A stretch of DNA of 64,000 nucleotides, from NCBI GenBank assembly GCA_964475205.1, contig CAYYVQ010000010.1, forward strand, positions 1 to 64,000, written 5' to 3'. The DNA comes from CAYSRM01 sp964475205. GTDB lineage: Bacteria; Verrucomicrobiota; Kiritimatiellia; UBA8416; CAYSRM01. Positions within the stretch are counted from its first letter, which is position 1. The number at the start of each line of letters is the position of its first letter. Below the pieces are notes generated by a model. It was not told the DNA's origin. It worked only from the letters and a program-made list of their open reading frames with translations, and did not search any database. Shown in pieces: positions 17,143-25,879 of the stretch. Made by a program: the position numbers and the translations under genes.

Positions 17143-19614
17143 ATGACGACCGCTGATTTACACGTTCATTCTACATATTCAAAACATCCTTCAGAATGGT
17201 TTCTACAGAGGATCGGCACCCAGGAATCTTACACGCCCATTGAAGATGTATACCGGATCGCAAAAGAACGCGGCATGAATTATGTCACTCTGACCGACCA
17301 CAACACGATCGACGGGGCCATGCGCCTGAAAGAACTTCATCCGGACGATTCATTTGTCAGCGCTGAAATAACTACATATTTCCCCGAAAACGGGTGCAAA
17401 GTTCATGTGCTCGCATACGACATAACCCAGGATGAATTTGCCGGCATTTCCAGCGCCAGGGCAAACATATACGACCTTCGCGACTATCTGAAGCAAAATA
17501 ACATTGCATGCTCAGTCGCGCACGCCACATACAGCGTGAACGGCAAGCTTACAATAGAGACCCTGGAAAAACTCATTCTTCTTTTTGATGTGTTCGAGGG
17601 CATTAACGGGGCAAGGAACCAGTCATACAACCGCGCGTGGGTCCGGGCTCTTCACAACCTGACACCCGGCCACATAGACCGCCTCTACAATAAATACGGC
17701 ATTGAACCATGGAGCAATGATCCGTGGATAAAAGGCTTCACCGGCGGATCAGATGATCACGCCGGCCTTTTTGCCGGGGAAACATATACTCTCGCCCACG
17801 ACTGCACCATCAAGGAACTTATAGACAGCATCAGGAACAAGGAGACCTTCGCAAGCGGAAGAAGCAGCAACCATAAATCTCTTGCCTTTGCAATCTATAA
17901 AATTGCCTATGATTTTTCCAAGGAACGCGCATCTCACAACGGGGGCGGGCTCTGGTATCTTATCAACGCCATGCTGTTCGAAAACCGGCAACTTGGCTGG
18001 AAAAACTGGCTAGCCATGCAAAGAATGAAGTTAAAGAAGGACAGTGATGACAGAATTATGGTCCGGTTTTTCGGCGACCTGCTGGAAAGCTGCACCAACA
18101 AGACCGGACTAACGGTCGATGCCCAGATCGACAGGATCTATAACAACATTTCCGAACTTTCCGACGATTTTCTGAGTATGATATTCAAGTCGCTGGAAAA
18201 AGACCTGCGCAAAGGGAATACTTCCAGGCTGGTTAAAAATTTCTCTGCCGCGCTGCCTGCCGTTTTTCTCTCCGCGCCCTTCTTTACCGCTATAAGATAT
18301 CTCTACCTGGACCGGGACCTGTTCAAAGAGTTAAGACAAAGGTTCGACAGAAAAGAACAACAAGGCGAGAAAAAAATCCTCTGGTTTTCGGATACCTTAA
18401 CAGACCTCAACGGAGTATCCGTTACAATGCAGAGCCTGGCACGAGCGGCCCACAAGGATGGCCGGCCCATGAAACTGGTGACCTCGCTGCCGGAAGAAGA
18501 GATGCCTGAAAATATGCCGCCCAGCGTTCTGAACCTGCCCTGCATCCATACCTATGCGCCGGATTTTTATCAGACATGCACTCTCCGGCTCCCCTCGGTT
18601 CTGAGAGCCATCGACATGATCTCGCAGGAGAATCCCGACGAGATAGTCATCTCAACCCCCGGGCCTGTAGGCCTGGTTGGGCTCCTGGCTTCCAGGCTCA
18701 TGGATATCAACTGCACCGGTATCTACCACACCGACTTTACACGGCAGTCTGATTATTTCATAGGCGACGAATGGGTGTCAAACGTGACTGAAACATATAC
18801 TCGCTGGTTCTACAGGCTGATGGACGAGATCCGTGTGCCGACTCAACAGTACATCTCAATACTGTCCCGCAGGGGTTTCGATGCCGCCAAGATGAAAATT
18901 TTTAAAAGAGGTGTGGATAGCGAGTTCCATATGGCCTCTGAAGCTGAGCAGAATCAAATACGCACCAGGTACGGCTTGAACAGAAATGATATGGTTTTGA
19001 TCTACGCAGGAAGGGTGGGCAAAGAAAAGAACATTGCTATGCTGACCCGGATATACAAAAAACTCTGTCAATCGTCGGACAGAATCCATCTTCTTATAGT
19101 TGGAGACGGCCCCGAACTCGAATGGTTGAAGAAGGAGATGAAGGATTATCCCAAGGCCGTTTTTACCGGACGCAAAGACCGAAACGAGCTGCCTGCATTC
19201 TTCTCAGCGTCCGACCTGTTTGTGTTCCCAAGCACAACAGACACTTTCGGCATGGTAATTCTGGAAGCCCAGGCATGCGGCACTCCCGCGCTTGTCACAA
19301 ACGTAGGCGGGCCGCAGGAAATAATCAAAGACGGAACCACAGGCTTTGTGCTGCCCCCGACAGATCCCTCTGCATGGGTCGCCCAAGCGCTCAAGCTTAC
19401 CGCCATAAAACTCGAATCACCCGGCGAATACATGAAAATGAAAAAGAATATAGAGAGCCTTTCCCACCGGGATTTCAGATGGGGACAGATACTGGACGAA
19501 ATGATGTTGCAACCCGGACCGGCCGGGGAAAGCAACCAGGAGGTCCGAGGCTCAATGGGCCCGTCCAGCGACATCCCGGAAAACGCCGAAAATCTTGCCG
19601 TAGCACAGGCCTGA
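17143..19614 (+). CDS. PHP-domain phosphoesterase fused to a family 4 glycosyltransferase
   Basis: An 823-residue two-part protein. The N-terminal part is a PHP metal-dependent phosphoesterase: DLHVHS with His7 and His9, TLTDHNT near 50, VHVLAYD, and GGSDDHAG near 205. A linker of about 180 residues, mostly helical, follows. From about 405 the protein is a GT-B glycosyltransferase: FSDTLTDLNGVSVTM, YHTDFT, FKRGVD, YAGRVGKEKN, VGDGPE and TDTFGMVILEAQACGTP, where Asp replaces the first Glu of the usual E-x7-E. There is no signal peptide. It probably makes or remodels a glycolipid or glycoconjugate at the inner face of the membrane. GAAGGCAGG precedes the ATG. Confidence 0.9.
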   Translation: MTTADLHVHSTYSKHPSEWFLQRIGTQESYTPIEDVYRIAKERGMNYVTLTDHNTIDGAMRLKELHPDDSFVSAEITTYFPENGCKVHVLAYDITQDEFAGISSARANIYDLRDYLKQNNIACSVAHATYSVNGKLTIETLEKLILLFDVFEGINGARNQSYNRAWVRALHNLTPGHIDRLYNKYGIEPWSNDPWIKGFTGGSDDHAGLFAGETYTLAHDCTIKELIDSIRNKETFASGRSSNHKSLAFAIYKIAYDFSKERASHNGGGLWYLINAMLFENRQLGWKNWLAMQRMKLKKDSDDRIMVRFFGDLLESCTNKTGLTVDAQIDRIYNNISELSDDFLSMIFKSLEKDLRKGNTSRLVKNFSAALPAVFLSAPFFTAIRYLYLDRDLFKELRQRFDRKEQQGEKKILWFSDTLTDLNGVSVTMQSLARAAHKDGRPMKLVTSLPEEEMPENMPPSVLNLPCIHTYAPDFYQTCTLRLPSVLRAIDMISQENPDEIVISTPGPVGLVGLLASRLMDINCTGIYHTDFTRQSDYFIGDEWVSNVTETYTRWFYRLMDEIRVPTQQYISILSRRGFDAAKMKIFKRGVDSEFHMASEAEQNQIRTRYGLNRNDMVLIYAGRVGKEKNIAMLTRIYKKLCQSSDRIHLLIVGDGPELEWLKKEMKDYPKAVFTGRKDRNELPAFFSASDLFVFPSTTDTFGMVILEAQACGTPALVTNVGGPQEIIKDGTTGFVLPPTDPSAWVAQALKLTAIKLESPGEYMKMKKNIESLSHRDFRWGQILDEMMLQPGPAGESNQEVRGSMGPSSDIPENAENLAVAQA

Positions 19615-19628
19615 CAGCGCCCGCGGAA

Positions 19629-19814
19629 TCAAGCTTCGAGCGGCATCGGATTGCACAGGTTTTTATCCGAAGCGGCAACCCGGCCACAGTTAAAGCATAT
19701 GTATTGTGGATTTTTTGCCATTTCACGCACCTCGTCAAACCGCTTCTGGCTGACAAGCACACACAAATGTCCGCTATGATCACCGCTGCATTTTTCTCTA
19801 ATCACATCTTCCAT
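19629..19814 (-). CDS. Small protein with a CxxC zinc-ribbon-like motif, unknown function
   Basis: A 61-residue protein starting at ATG 19814, which AAAGGGGAAA precedes at good spacing. The frame extends further upstream to 19874 without support. The C-terminal half carries YICFNCGRVAA and then NLCNP, so three cysteines with one CxxC pair and a nearby His could bind a metal. It lies 78 bp downstream of zwf on the same strand and probably ends the ptsI-zwf transcript. I do not recognise a named family. Confidence 0.7.
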   Translation of the reverse strand: MEDVIREKCSGDHSGHLCVLVSQKRFDEVREMAKNPQYICFNCGRVAASDKNLCNPMPLEA

Positions 19815-19892
19815 CTTTTTCCCCTTTCGTTCATCAGTAAACAATTCTATCACTGACTGGGACTTCGTCCGCATACCGACACACTCGCAAGC

Positions 19893-21359
19893 TCACATAT
19901 TGCTTTCACTGCTTTCGTTCTGCAAACAATTCCCGGATTTCACAGGACCTGTACCGCCGGCCGGATAATGCTCCGGCTCGATTCCTTTTTCTTCCAGATC
20001 GTGAAGCACAGGAGTAAATATATCCCAGGCCGCAGCCAGTTCATCGGCGCGTATAAACAAACTCTTGTCTCCATTCAAAACATCCAACAACAAACGCTCG
20101 TAAGCATCAGGAATAGGTTTATCAAAAACCTTGGAATATTTCAGGTCCAGTTCAGACTCCACCAGCTTCAAGCCCAGACCAGGTTCCTTGTTCATCACTT
20201 TGAGCACAAGTGATTCATCCGGTTGTATCTGTATTATAAGTTCATTAGCTGACAGAGATCCAGGCTGCACACGGAAAATGTTCTCCGCAACCGGATTGAA
20301 GACAACTCTGACCCTGTTGCATTTCTCGTTAAGACCCTTGCCGGCACAAAGAAAAAACGGAACACCTTTCCAGCGCTCATTGTCAATCTCCAACCGGGTC
20401 GCGGCAAAAGTAGGCGTTTTTGAATCATCAGGAACGGATTCTTCTTCCCTGTAACCTCTAACCGGCCCGGCCATTGCTTCCCCTGCAACATACTGGCCTA
20501 CTACCATCCTCTCCAGGGTTGGCGGCTTGATACTCTTGAGTATTCTAACTTTTGCATCACGAACAGCTCCCGGGCCGACAGATTCCGGGCGCTCCATGGC
20601 CAGCAGCGAAACAATCTGCATCATGTGGTTTTGCATAACGTCCCGAATAATTCCAAACCGGTCAAAATATCCGCCGCGATTCTCAACGCCTGAATTTTCC
20701 TTCCACTCGACTTCCACACGTTGAATGTGGCGCCTGTTCCATAAAGGCTCGAAAATTGTGTTTGCAAAACGCAGGACCATGAGGTTCTGTATGATCTCTT
20801 TACCGAGATAATGGTCAATGCGAAAAATATGAGACTCGGGAAAGACCCCGTTTATTAAACGTGTCAACTCATCGGAGGATTTCCGGTCTCTGCCAAAAGG
20901 CTTTTCAATAACCACACGCGTCCACGGGCCCCGGTCGTCGCAATCAACAAATCCTGCCCCTGCCAGCGACTTCACAACGTCGCCAAAAACAAGCGGAGGG
21001 ATAGCAAAATAGAACATCCGGTTGACTTCTCTAGACTGCTCGCGCTCTTCCATACGTTCGTAAAGATCAAGAAATGAGTCAACCGAATCGTATTTGCCCG
21101 GCACGTAAACACAACTGGACAGAAACTGCTGTTTCAACTTCTCGCAGTCCACTTCTTGCGTGTATCTGCATGTAAGATGACCGGCAATTTTCTCACGAAA
21201 CTCCAAATCCGACATTCGGGATCTGGCAAATCCGAAAACATTAATTTTCTGCGGCAACCGATCCTGGCTGTACAGGGCAAAGAATGCGGGAAGTATTTTT
21301 GTTTTCGCCAGGTGCCCTGACGCTCCCACAATGACAACACTTAATTCTCTGTCTTTCAT
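19893..21359 (-). CDS. zwf: Glucose-6-phosphate 1-dehydrogenase
   Basis: Oxidises glucose-6-phosphate to 6-phosphogluconolactone, reducing NADP at the entry of the oxidative pentose phosphate pathway. The N-terminus VVIVGASGHLAKTKILPAFF is the dinucleotide fold, with Ala where many enzymes have Asp in GASGDLA. RIDHYLGKE contains the substrate-binding lysine and catalytic His, and ENSGVENRGGYFDRFGIIRD-type sequence follows. About 488 residues is normal. I choose ATG 21359 (MKDRELS) because AAAGGGAAG lies upstream and the frame before it is not conserved. It follows ptsI by 20 bp. Confidence 0.95.
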   Translation of the reverse strand: MKDRELSVVIVGASGHLAKTKILPAFFALYSQDRLPQKINVFGFARSRMSDLEFREKIAGHLTCRYTQEVDCEKLKQQFLSSCVYVPGKYDSVDSFLDLYERMEEREQSREVNRMFYFAIPPLVFGDVVKSLAGAGFVDCDDRGPWTRVVIEKPFGRDRKSSDELTRLINGVFPESHIFRIDHYLGKEIIQNLMVLRFANTIFEPLWNRRHIQRVEVEWKENSGVENRGGYFDRFGIIRDVMQNHMMQIVSLLAMERPESVGPGAVRDAKVRILKSIKPPTLERMVVGQYVAGEAMAGPVRGYREEESVPDDSKTPTFAATRLEIDNERWKGVPFFLCAGKGLNEKCNRVRVVFNPVAENIFRVQPGSLSANELIIQIQPDESLVLKVMNKEPGLGLKLVESELDLKYSKVFDKPIPDAYERLLLDVLNGDKSLFIRADELAAAWDIFTPVLHDLEEKGIEPEHYPAGGTGPVKSGNCLQNESSESNM

Positions 21360-21379
21360 CGGCGCTTCCCTTTGCCCTA

Positions 21380-23056
21380 TCATACAGTCGCGTCCCCGCC
21401 GGATGCAATCCCGGTTGCTTTGCTGAAATATTGTTGTGCCGCAAGCCTGACACCAGGGATACGCCTGGGGCTCACGCTTACCGACCTGATACCAGCATCA
21501 AGCAGCCTCGTTGTGTATTCCGGCTCTCCCGCAATCTCGCCGCAGATGGAAACAGGTTTGCCCGTGTTTCGCCCTGCACGCGCAATTTCCTCAATTAGAC
21601 GCCAGAACACAGGGTGATCTGGATTATAGTCGAAGGATACCATCTCATTCTCACGATCCACAGCAAAAAGATATTGAGCAAGATCATTCGAGCCGATACT
21701 TCCAAAATCTGCTTCCTGCAGAATGTCCTCGGCCATCAGGCAAGCTGAAGGAACCTCGAACATAACGCCGTGACTGATAGTTCCGGTTTCAATGTCAACC
21801 GTGCTTTCCTGGAAAGCCTTTTTAATCTTACGGAACTGATTGACATCCACTATCATCGGATACATCACGCATACATCCCGGTCTTTCGAGGCCTTTGCAA
21901 GCGCCCTGGCCTGCTTGCTGAAAATTTCCTTTTCGCCCAACAGCAAACGTGTGCCTCTCCAGCCAAGGGAAGGGTTTTCTTCCCTGCTGATATTGAGAAA
22001 AGGCACAGTCTTATCGCTTCCGAGATCCAAAGCCCTGATAAACACCACCCTGTCCTTGAAGGCTTCCAGGATCTCGCTGTACCTCTCGAACATTTCGTCT
22101 TCAGAGAGCATCTGCTGCTTTGCAATTATTTCAAATTCCGTGCGGAACAGACCGACCCCTTCGGCCATCATCTCCTCCGCGTCCTCTATATCTGAATGAA
22201 GGCTCAGATTAGCCATAACCGTCAAACCCGGCACAGGCTCGATTGCGGTAGGTTTTCTGAAAACCTTGGCTTCATGGGATTTGGCCGCGCGAACAGTATC
22301 TTCTTCCGGCCACACCACTACTCTGCCTGTATGGCCGTCGACAAGCAGTTCCACTCCACATCCAACCGATTCTCTGAAACCGGCCAGGCCGCTTACAGCG
22401 GGAATCCCCAGCGCTCGTGCCAATATGGCCGCATGCGAATTCCTGCCGCCCCGCTCGGTCACAAGAGCGACAGTATGTTCAATATCTATATCCAAAGTCA
22501 GGCTGGGTGTCAGTTCCTCTGCAACGATAATTCGATCACACCCCCGCTGGCAGAGAGCATCGCCCGCGCATTGAAGCGAAGGCCTCATATTCCCAAGCGC
22601 ATCAAGGAGACGGCTCTTAATCTCTCCGACGTCTGTCGCTCTTTCGCGCATGAACTCATTATCCAGCCGGCGCATCCGGTCTTCAAGGGAATCGAACACA
22701 CGCATTACAGCAGATTCGGCGTTATGAGCCTGCTCTTCAACTTCCTTCCTCAGGCTGCCAAGCACCTCCTCGTCTTTCAATATCATGATGTGCGCCACAA
22801 ATATTTCCGCTTCAGCCGGCCCGATATCCTGTTCAACCCTCTGTTTAATTTCTCCTATACGCTCCAGGACAAGTTCCACCGCGCGTTCCAGGCGTTTTAA
22901 CTCCTTCTCGCGGCCCGCCCCATCTACCTTGTACATGGGAAGATTACTGTGGCGATTCTCGTTAAACATGCAAACCCTGGCTACCGCAACACCATGGCTC
23001 AGCGGTCTGCCGTCAAAAACAATTTCTTTCTGAACACGCTGATTTTTGCTTTTCAT
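21380..23056 (-). CDS. ptsI: PTS enzyme I (phosphoenolpyruvate-protein phosphotransferase)
   Basis: Autophosphorylates from phosphoenolpyruvate and passes the phosphate to HPr. The protein of 558 residues shows the phosphohistidine loop GGRNSHAAILARALGIPAV, the PEP-binding FRTEFEI, GSDKTVPFL, MYPMI, GSNDLAQYLFAVDREN, and the catalytic Cys in SICGEIAG. No HPr, EIIA or sugar permease gene is in the window. With zwf directly downstream, the pair may link PEP status to carbon flow, which is inference. No clear Shine-Dalgarno is visible before the ATG. Confidence 0.95.
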   Translation of the reverse strand: MKSKNQRVQKEIVFDGRPLSHGVAVARVCMFNENRHSNLPMYKVDGAGREKELKRLERAVELVLERIGEIKQRVEQDIGPAEAEIFVAHIMILKDEEVLGSLRKEVEEQAHNAESAVMRVFDSLEDRMRRLDNEFMRERATDVGEIKSRLLDALGNMRPSLQCAGDALCQRGCDRIIVAEELTPSLTLDIDIEHTVALVTERGGRNSHAAILARALGIPAVSGLAGFRESVGCGVELLVDGHTGRVVVWPEEDTVRAAKSHEAKVFRKPTAIEPVPGLTVMANLSLHSDIEDAEEMMAEGVGLFRTEFEIIAKQQMLSEDEMFERYSEILEAFKDRVVFIRALDLGSDKTVPFLNISREENPSLGWRGTRLLLGEKEIFSKQARALAKASKDRDVCVMYPMIVDVNQFRKIKKAFQESTVDIETGTISHGVMFEVPSACLMAEDILQEADFGSIGSNDLAQYLFAVDRENEMVSFDYNPDHPVFWRLIEEIARAGRNTGKPVSICGEIAGEPEYTTRLLDAGIRSVSVSPRRIPGVRLAAQQYFSKATGIASGGDATV

Positions 23057-23144
23057 GTCTGCACCGTCGTAATATCCGGCCGGAATGTCAAGTCCATCGG
23101 CCCGCCAGTCCTGAATTTTTCAATGATTTTCAGCGCTTTGGTTT

Positions 23145-23176
23145 AAAAAAAAAAGGCAGGGCCTCTCGGCCCTGCC
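23145..23176 (-). terminator. Rho-independent terminator after the thioredoxin-like gene
   Basis: Read on the minus strand, GGCAGGGC pairs with GCCCTGCC around a short loop (23176-23155) and is followed by a ten-base T-run (23154-23145). It lies 68 bp behind the stop of the gene ending at 23244 and before ptsI, so it separates the two transcripts. Confidence 0.9.
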
Positions 23177-23243
23177 CTGTTCCCGGCTGGCGGCGCGCCT
23201 GAATTAACCGCCTCCGGGCAACATATGTTTCTGCAATTTGATC

Positions 23244-23750
23244 TCACTGCCTGTTTTTTTCCTTTACCTCCTTTCCAATCAGGTCTTTAAGGTGCTCAAT
23301 ATACTTATCAGACCCCCCGGGCCTGTAGCCCGTGCGCGCAATTACTTTTCCCTTGCTGTCCACCAGTAAAATCGTCGGGAATCCCATCACACCGTATTTC
23401 TCAAGCAGTTTCTTGTTCTGTTTGACCACGGCTTTCTCTTGCTCCTTCGCCCGGGGAAAATCCGCCAGGACAAGAACAAGGTTTTTCCTGGCAAACTTTC
23501 TGAACTTATCCCTGGAAAAAACCTCCTTATCCAGCTTTATGCACCAGCCGCACCAGTCAGACCCGGAAAAATTGATCATGACAGGCAAGTCTTTCTTTTC
23601 TGCCTCTTGCATTGCCTTGCCAAAATCCTCCAACCAGAGCTCCTTGCTATTCTCCCCTTTTTCAGGAGTTTTAGTCTTTCCCTTACTCCTGGCAGTAACT
23701 TCGCTTCCAATCAACATTAACACAACCACTACCGGCAAAATTTTCGTCAT
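23244..23750 (-). CDS. Exported thioredoxin-like protein
   Basis: A 168-residue protein with a signal peptide (residues 1 to about 20, MTKILPVVVVLMLIGSEVTA) and then a thioredoxin-7-like domain. The active site is SGSDWCGWCIKL, a CGWC variant, with cis-Pro in GFPTILLVDSKG. It probably works in the periplasm as a disulfide reductase or isomerase. The start overlaps the stop of the preceding small gene by four bases (ATGA), and a strong terminator follows. Confidence 0.9.
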   Translation of the reverse strand: MTKILPVVVVLMLIGSEVTARSKGKTKTPEKGENSKELWLEDFGKAMQEAEKKDLPVMINFSGSDWCGWCIKLDKEVFSRDKFRKFARKNLVLVLADFPRAKEQEKAVVKQNKKLLEKYGVMGFPTILLVDSKGKVIARTGYRPGGSDKYIEHLKDLIGKEVKEKNRQ

Positions 23751-23974
23751 CTCTTAACCCCTTCCTTAAATCCTCCTTTTAAACAACCATTAACTTTCCT
23801 TTTCTTCTCAGTTTCAGCTCTGAGCATGATTGCGTAGGCACAATCTCTTACGATTCCGAAAAAAACCGAGCAACCACTGTCCTCGCTTACTGCCTGTCCC
23901 TTTTCAGAAACATCGCAAAGCTCAACAGCAAGCTCAACTGATCTTTCAATAAGGTTTTCTGACTCAGCTCTCAT
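23747..23974 (-). CDS. Small conserved-looking protein, unknown function
   Basis: A 75-residue helical protein. ATG 23974 has GAGG just upstream; the open frame itself starts at a TTG nine bases earlier. It reads SENLIERSVELAVELCDVSEKG, then GCSVFFGIVRDCAYAIMLRAETE, with three cysteines and a basic tail. It overlaps the thioredoxin-like gene by ATGA, which is good evidence that both are translated. No membrane segment or known motif is seen. The cysteines and coupling to a thioredoxin fold make a redox relation possible but unproven. Confidence 0.65.
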   Translation of the reverse strand: MRAESENLIERSVELAVELCDVSEKGQAVSEDSGCSVFFGIVRDCAYAIMLRAETEKKRKVNGCLKGGFKEGVKR

Positions 23975-24350
23975 ATACCTCAATTATAGCTTCAACTTAT
24001 TCAACCTGCTTTTTAAATGTATGCTAGAAGCATGCCATGCTGATAAACAGCAATGCCATTTTTTACAAAACTTTTATTCTTAATGCTTTACGGATTCCAG
24101 CCAAACCTGTTAGCGGCAGCACAATGTCTCAATCCGCGGATACTTGAAGTGACACATGAGACAGAACGAAACATCAGGGCTTATTCTTTTGAAACAACCG
24201 GGTAAACATACTGCTACCTTTTTCAGGCATTGCGCAGCAGCGACTCAGGGCGGCCCTGATGGCCAATGTGATAAATGCCGCTTATTGTATCCGACATGAA
24301 GGCACAACATGAAAATATGGTTTTTGGACTTAAAAATGGAGGCTAAGCTA
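23975..24350. other. Divergent intergenic region, 376 bp, no gene recognised
   Basis: Separates the minus-strand thioredoxin unit from the plus-strand BON gene, so it should hold two promoters. A TATAAT lies directly before the small gene, too close for its Shine-Dalgarno to be transcribed from it. CAGGGCGGCCCTG at 24246-24258 is a near-perfect palindrome and could be an operator. I cannot place a confident promoter for the BON gene. Confidence 0.4.
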
Positions 24351-25832
24351 ATGCATTCTTCGCATATCCTGACGAATTTTTCTCTGTTTCTCCTGGCAGG
24401 CTGCCTGTCGGCCGCTGTTGGCTGCCGGACACAAAGGACGGACATGGCGGCCCAGGCTGAATCCGAAAACCGGGTAGAACTTTCTGACAAAGATCTTGCC
24501 ATGGCCATCGAAACCAGTTTATCGCTGGATAATCAGGTTCCTGCAGACAGCATAGACGTCCAGGTGAAGAACCGGGTTGCCACCCTCTCCGGGTCAGTGA
24601 CCACTATACCGGCCAGAAAAAAAGCTGTAGATCTTGCCGGAAATATTTTTGGCCTCAAGTCCGTAGTTAACCTGATCAAAATTGAACCCGTCGAACGCAG
24701 CGACAAGGAACTGCGCAGCGACATAGTACAGACTCTTAATGTCGATCCGGCAACGGATTCCTACGATGTCGATGTTGCTGTCGAAGATTCAGTAGCAATT
24801 CTCAGCGGAGCCGTGGAATCGTACCATGCGCGCACTCTTGCCGGAGACATTGCAGAAGATGTAAAGGGCGTCAAAGAAGTTGATAACCGGATAGAAATCA
24901 GCTATGAAACCGACCGCCCGGACGATGAGATCCAGTCCGAGATCGAAATGCTGCTAAAGAACGACGTCCGGGGCAACGCTCGTCTTGTTGATGTGACTGT
25001 AAAGGACGGAAAAGTAAAATTAACCGGAAGCGTCTCCAGTTCGTGCGAAAAAGACATGGCCTCTTCGCTTGCCTGGGTACCGGGCGTACAATCGGTAAAC
25101 AGCGAACGGCTCAATGTGCGGCCCCCCGGCCCGGACGAAATTCCGGGCAAATCACAGGCCGGAAGAAAACCGGATCCAAGGATTAAAGAGAATATTCAGA
25201 CTGCGCTGCGGCAGAACCCGCGCGTCTCTTCTTTTGATATCGGCGTTGACAGCAAATGCGGAATAGTAACTCTGACCGGCATTGTGGACAACCTCGCTGC
25301 CAAAAAAGCTGCTGAAGAGAAAGCGGCAAACACGGTCGGGGTCTGGCGCGTCAAAAATCTTATCAAAGTACGTCCGGCCATGGCTTCCACAGACAAGGAG
25401 ATTACCGAAAAAATCGAGGCAGCTTTATCCCGGAATCCTTACGTGGACCGCTATGACCTGACTATCGGCGCCCACGAAGGCGAGGCCAGGCTCTCAGGAA
25501 ACGTCGATTCGCAGTTCGAAAAAAAAGTGGCCGAAGAAGTGGTCTGGCGTGTAAAAGGCGTAGTCGATGTACAGAACAACCTGAAAATCAACGATGCATG
25601 GCCTGAAAAAGAAGACTGGGAAATAGCTGATGACGCGCGCGACCAGCTCTACTGGAACATCCATCTTGACGAAGACAATGTCACCGTCGAGGTCAGGGAT
25701 GGTGTCGCTGTTCTCAAGGGCCAGGTCCGCTCCTGGTATGCAAGATCAGAGGCTGCCAGGTGCGCACGAAAAAGCGGGGCAAAAAGAGTTGAGAATAATC
25801 TGCGTGTCGATAACGGGCCGGAATCTTACTGA
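24351..25832 (+). CDS. Lipoprotein with six BON domains
   Basis: Start chosen at ATG 24351 because GGAGG lies 8 bases upstream; two earlier in-frame ATGs lack one. The signal peptide ends in a lipobox (LLAGC, or AVGC eight residues on), so the mature protein is probably lipidated. Then six BON repeats of about 65-70 residues follow, each beginning with a D/SDKEL-like helix and containing a V.LSG.V strand: roughly residues 45-110, 113-180, 185-255, 275-345, 350-420 and 425-490. BON domains bind phospholipid or peptidoglycan-associated surfaces and occur in osmotic-shock and secretin proteins. Six in one protein is many. It likely acts at the periplasmic membrane face. Confidence 0.9.
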   Translation: MHSSHILTNFSLFLLAGCLSAAVGCRTQRTDMAAQAESENRVELSDKDLAMAIETSLSLDNQVPADSIDVQVKNRVATLSGSVTTIPARKKAVDLAGNIFGLKSVVNLIKIEPVERSDKELRSDIVQTLNVDPATDSYDVDVAVEDSVAILSGAVESYHARTLAGDIAEDVKGVKEVDNRIEISYETDRPDDEIQSEIEMLLKNDVRGNARLVDVTVKDGKVKLTGSVSSSCEKDMASSLAWVPGVQSVNSERLNVRPPGPDEIPGKSQAGRKPDPRIKENIQTALRQNPRVSSFDIGVDSKCGIVTLTGIVDNLAAKKAAEEKAANTVGVWRVKNLIKVRPAMASTDKEITEKIEAALSRNPYVDRYDLTIGAHEGEARLSGNVDSQFEKKVAEEVVWRVKGVVDVQNNLKINDAWPEKEDWEIADDARDQLYWNIHLDEDNVTVEVRDGVAVLKGQVRSWYARSEAARCARKSGAKRVENNLRVDNGPESY

Positions 25833-25879
25833 TAAATTTACTGCTTGCTTAAAAACACGTTTAGTTATATATTTGATAC

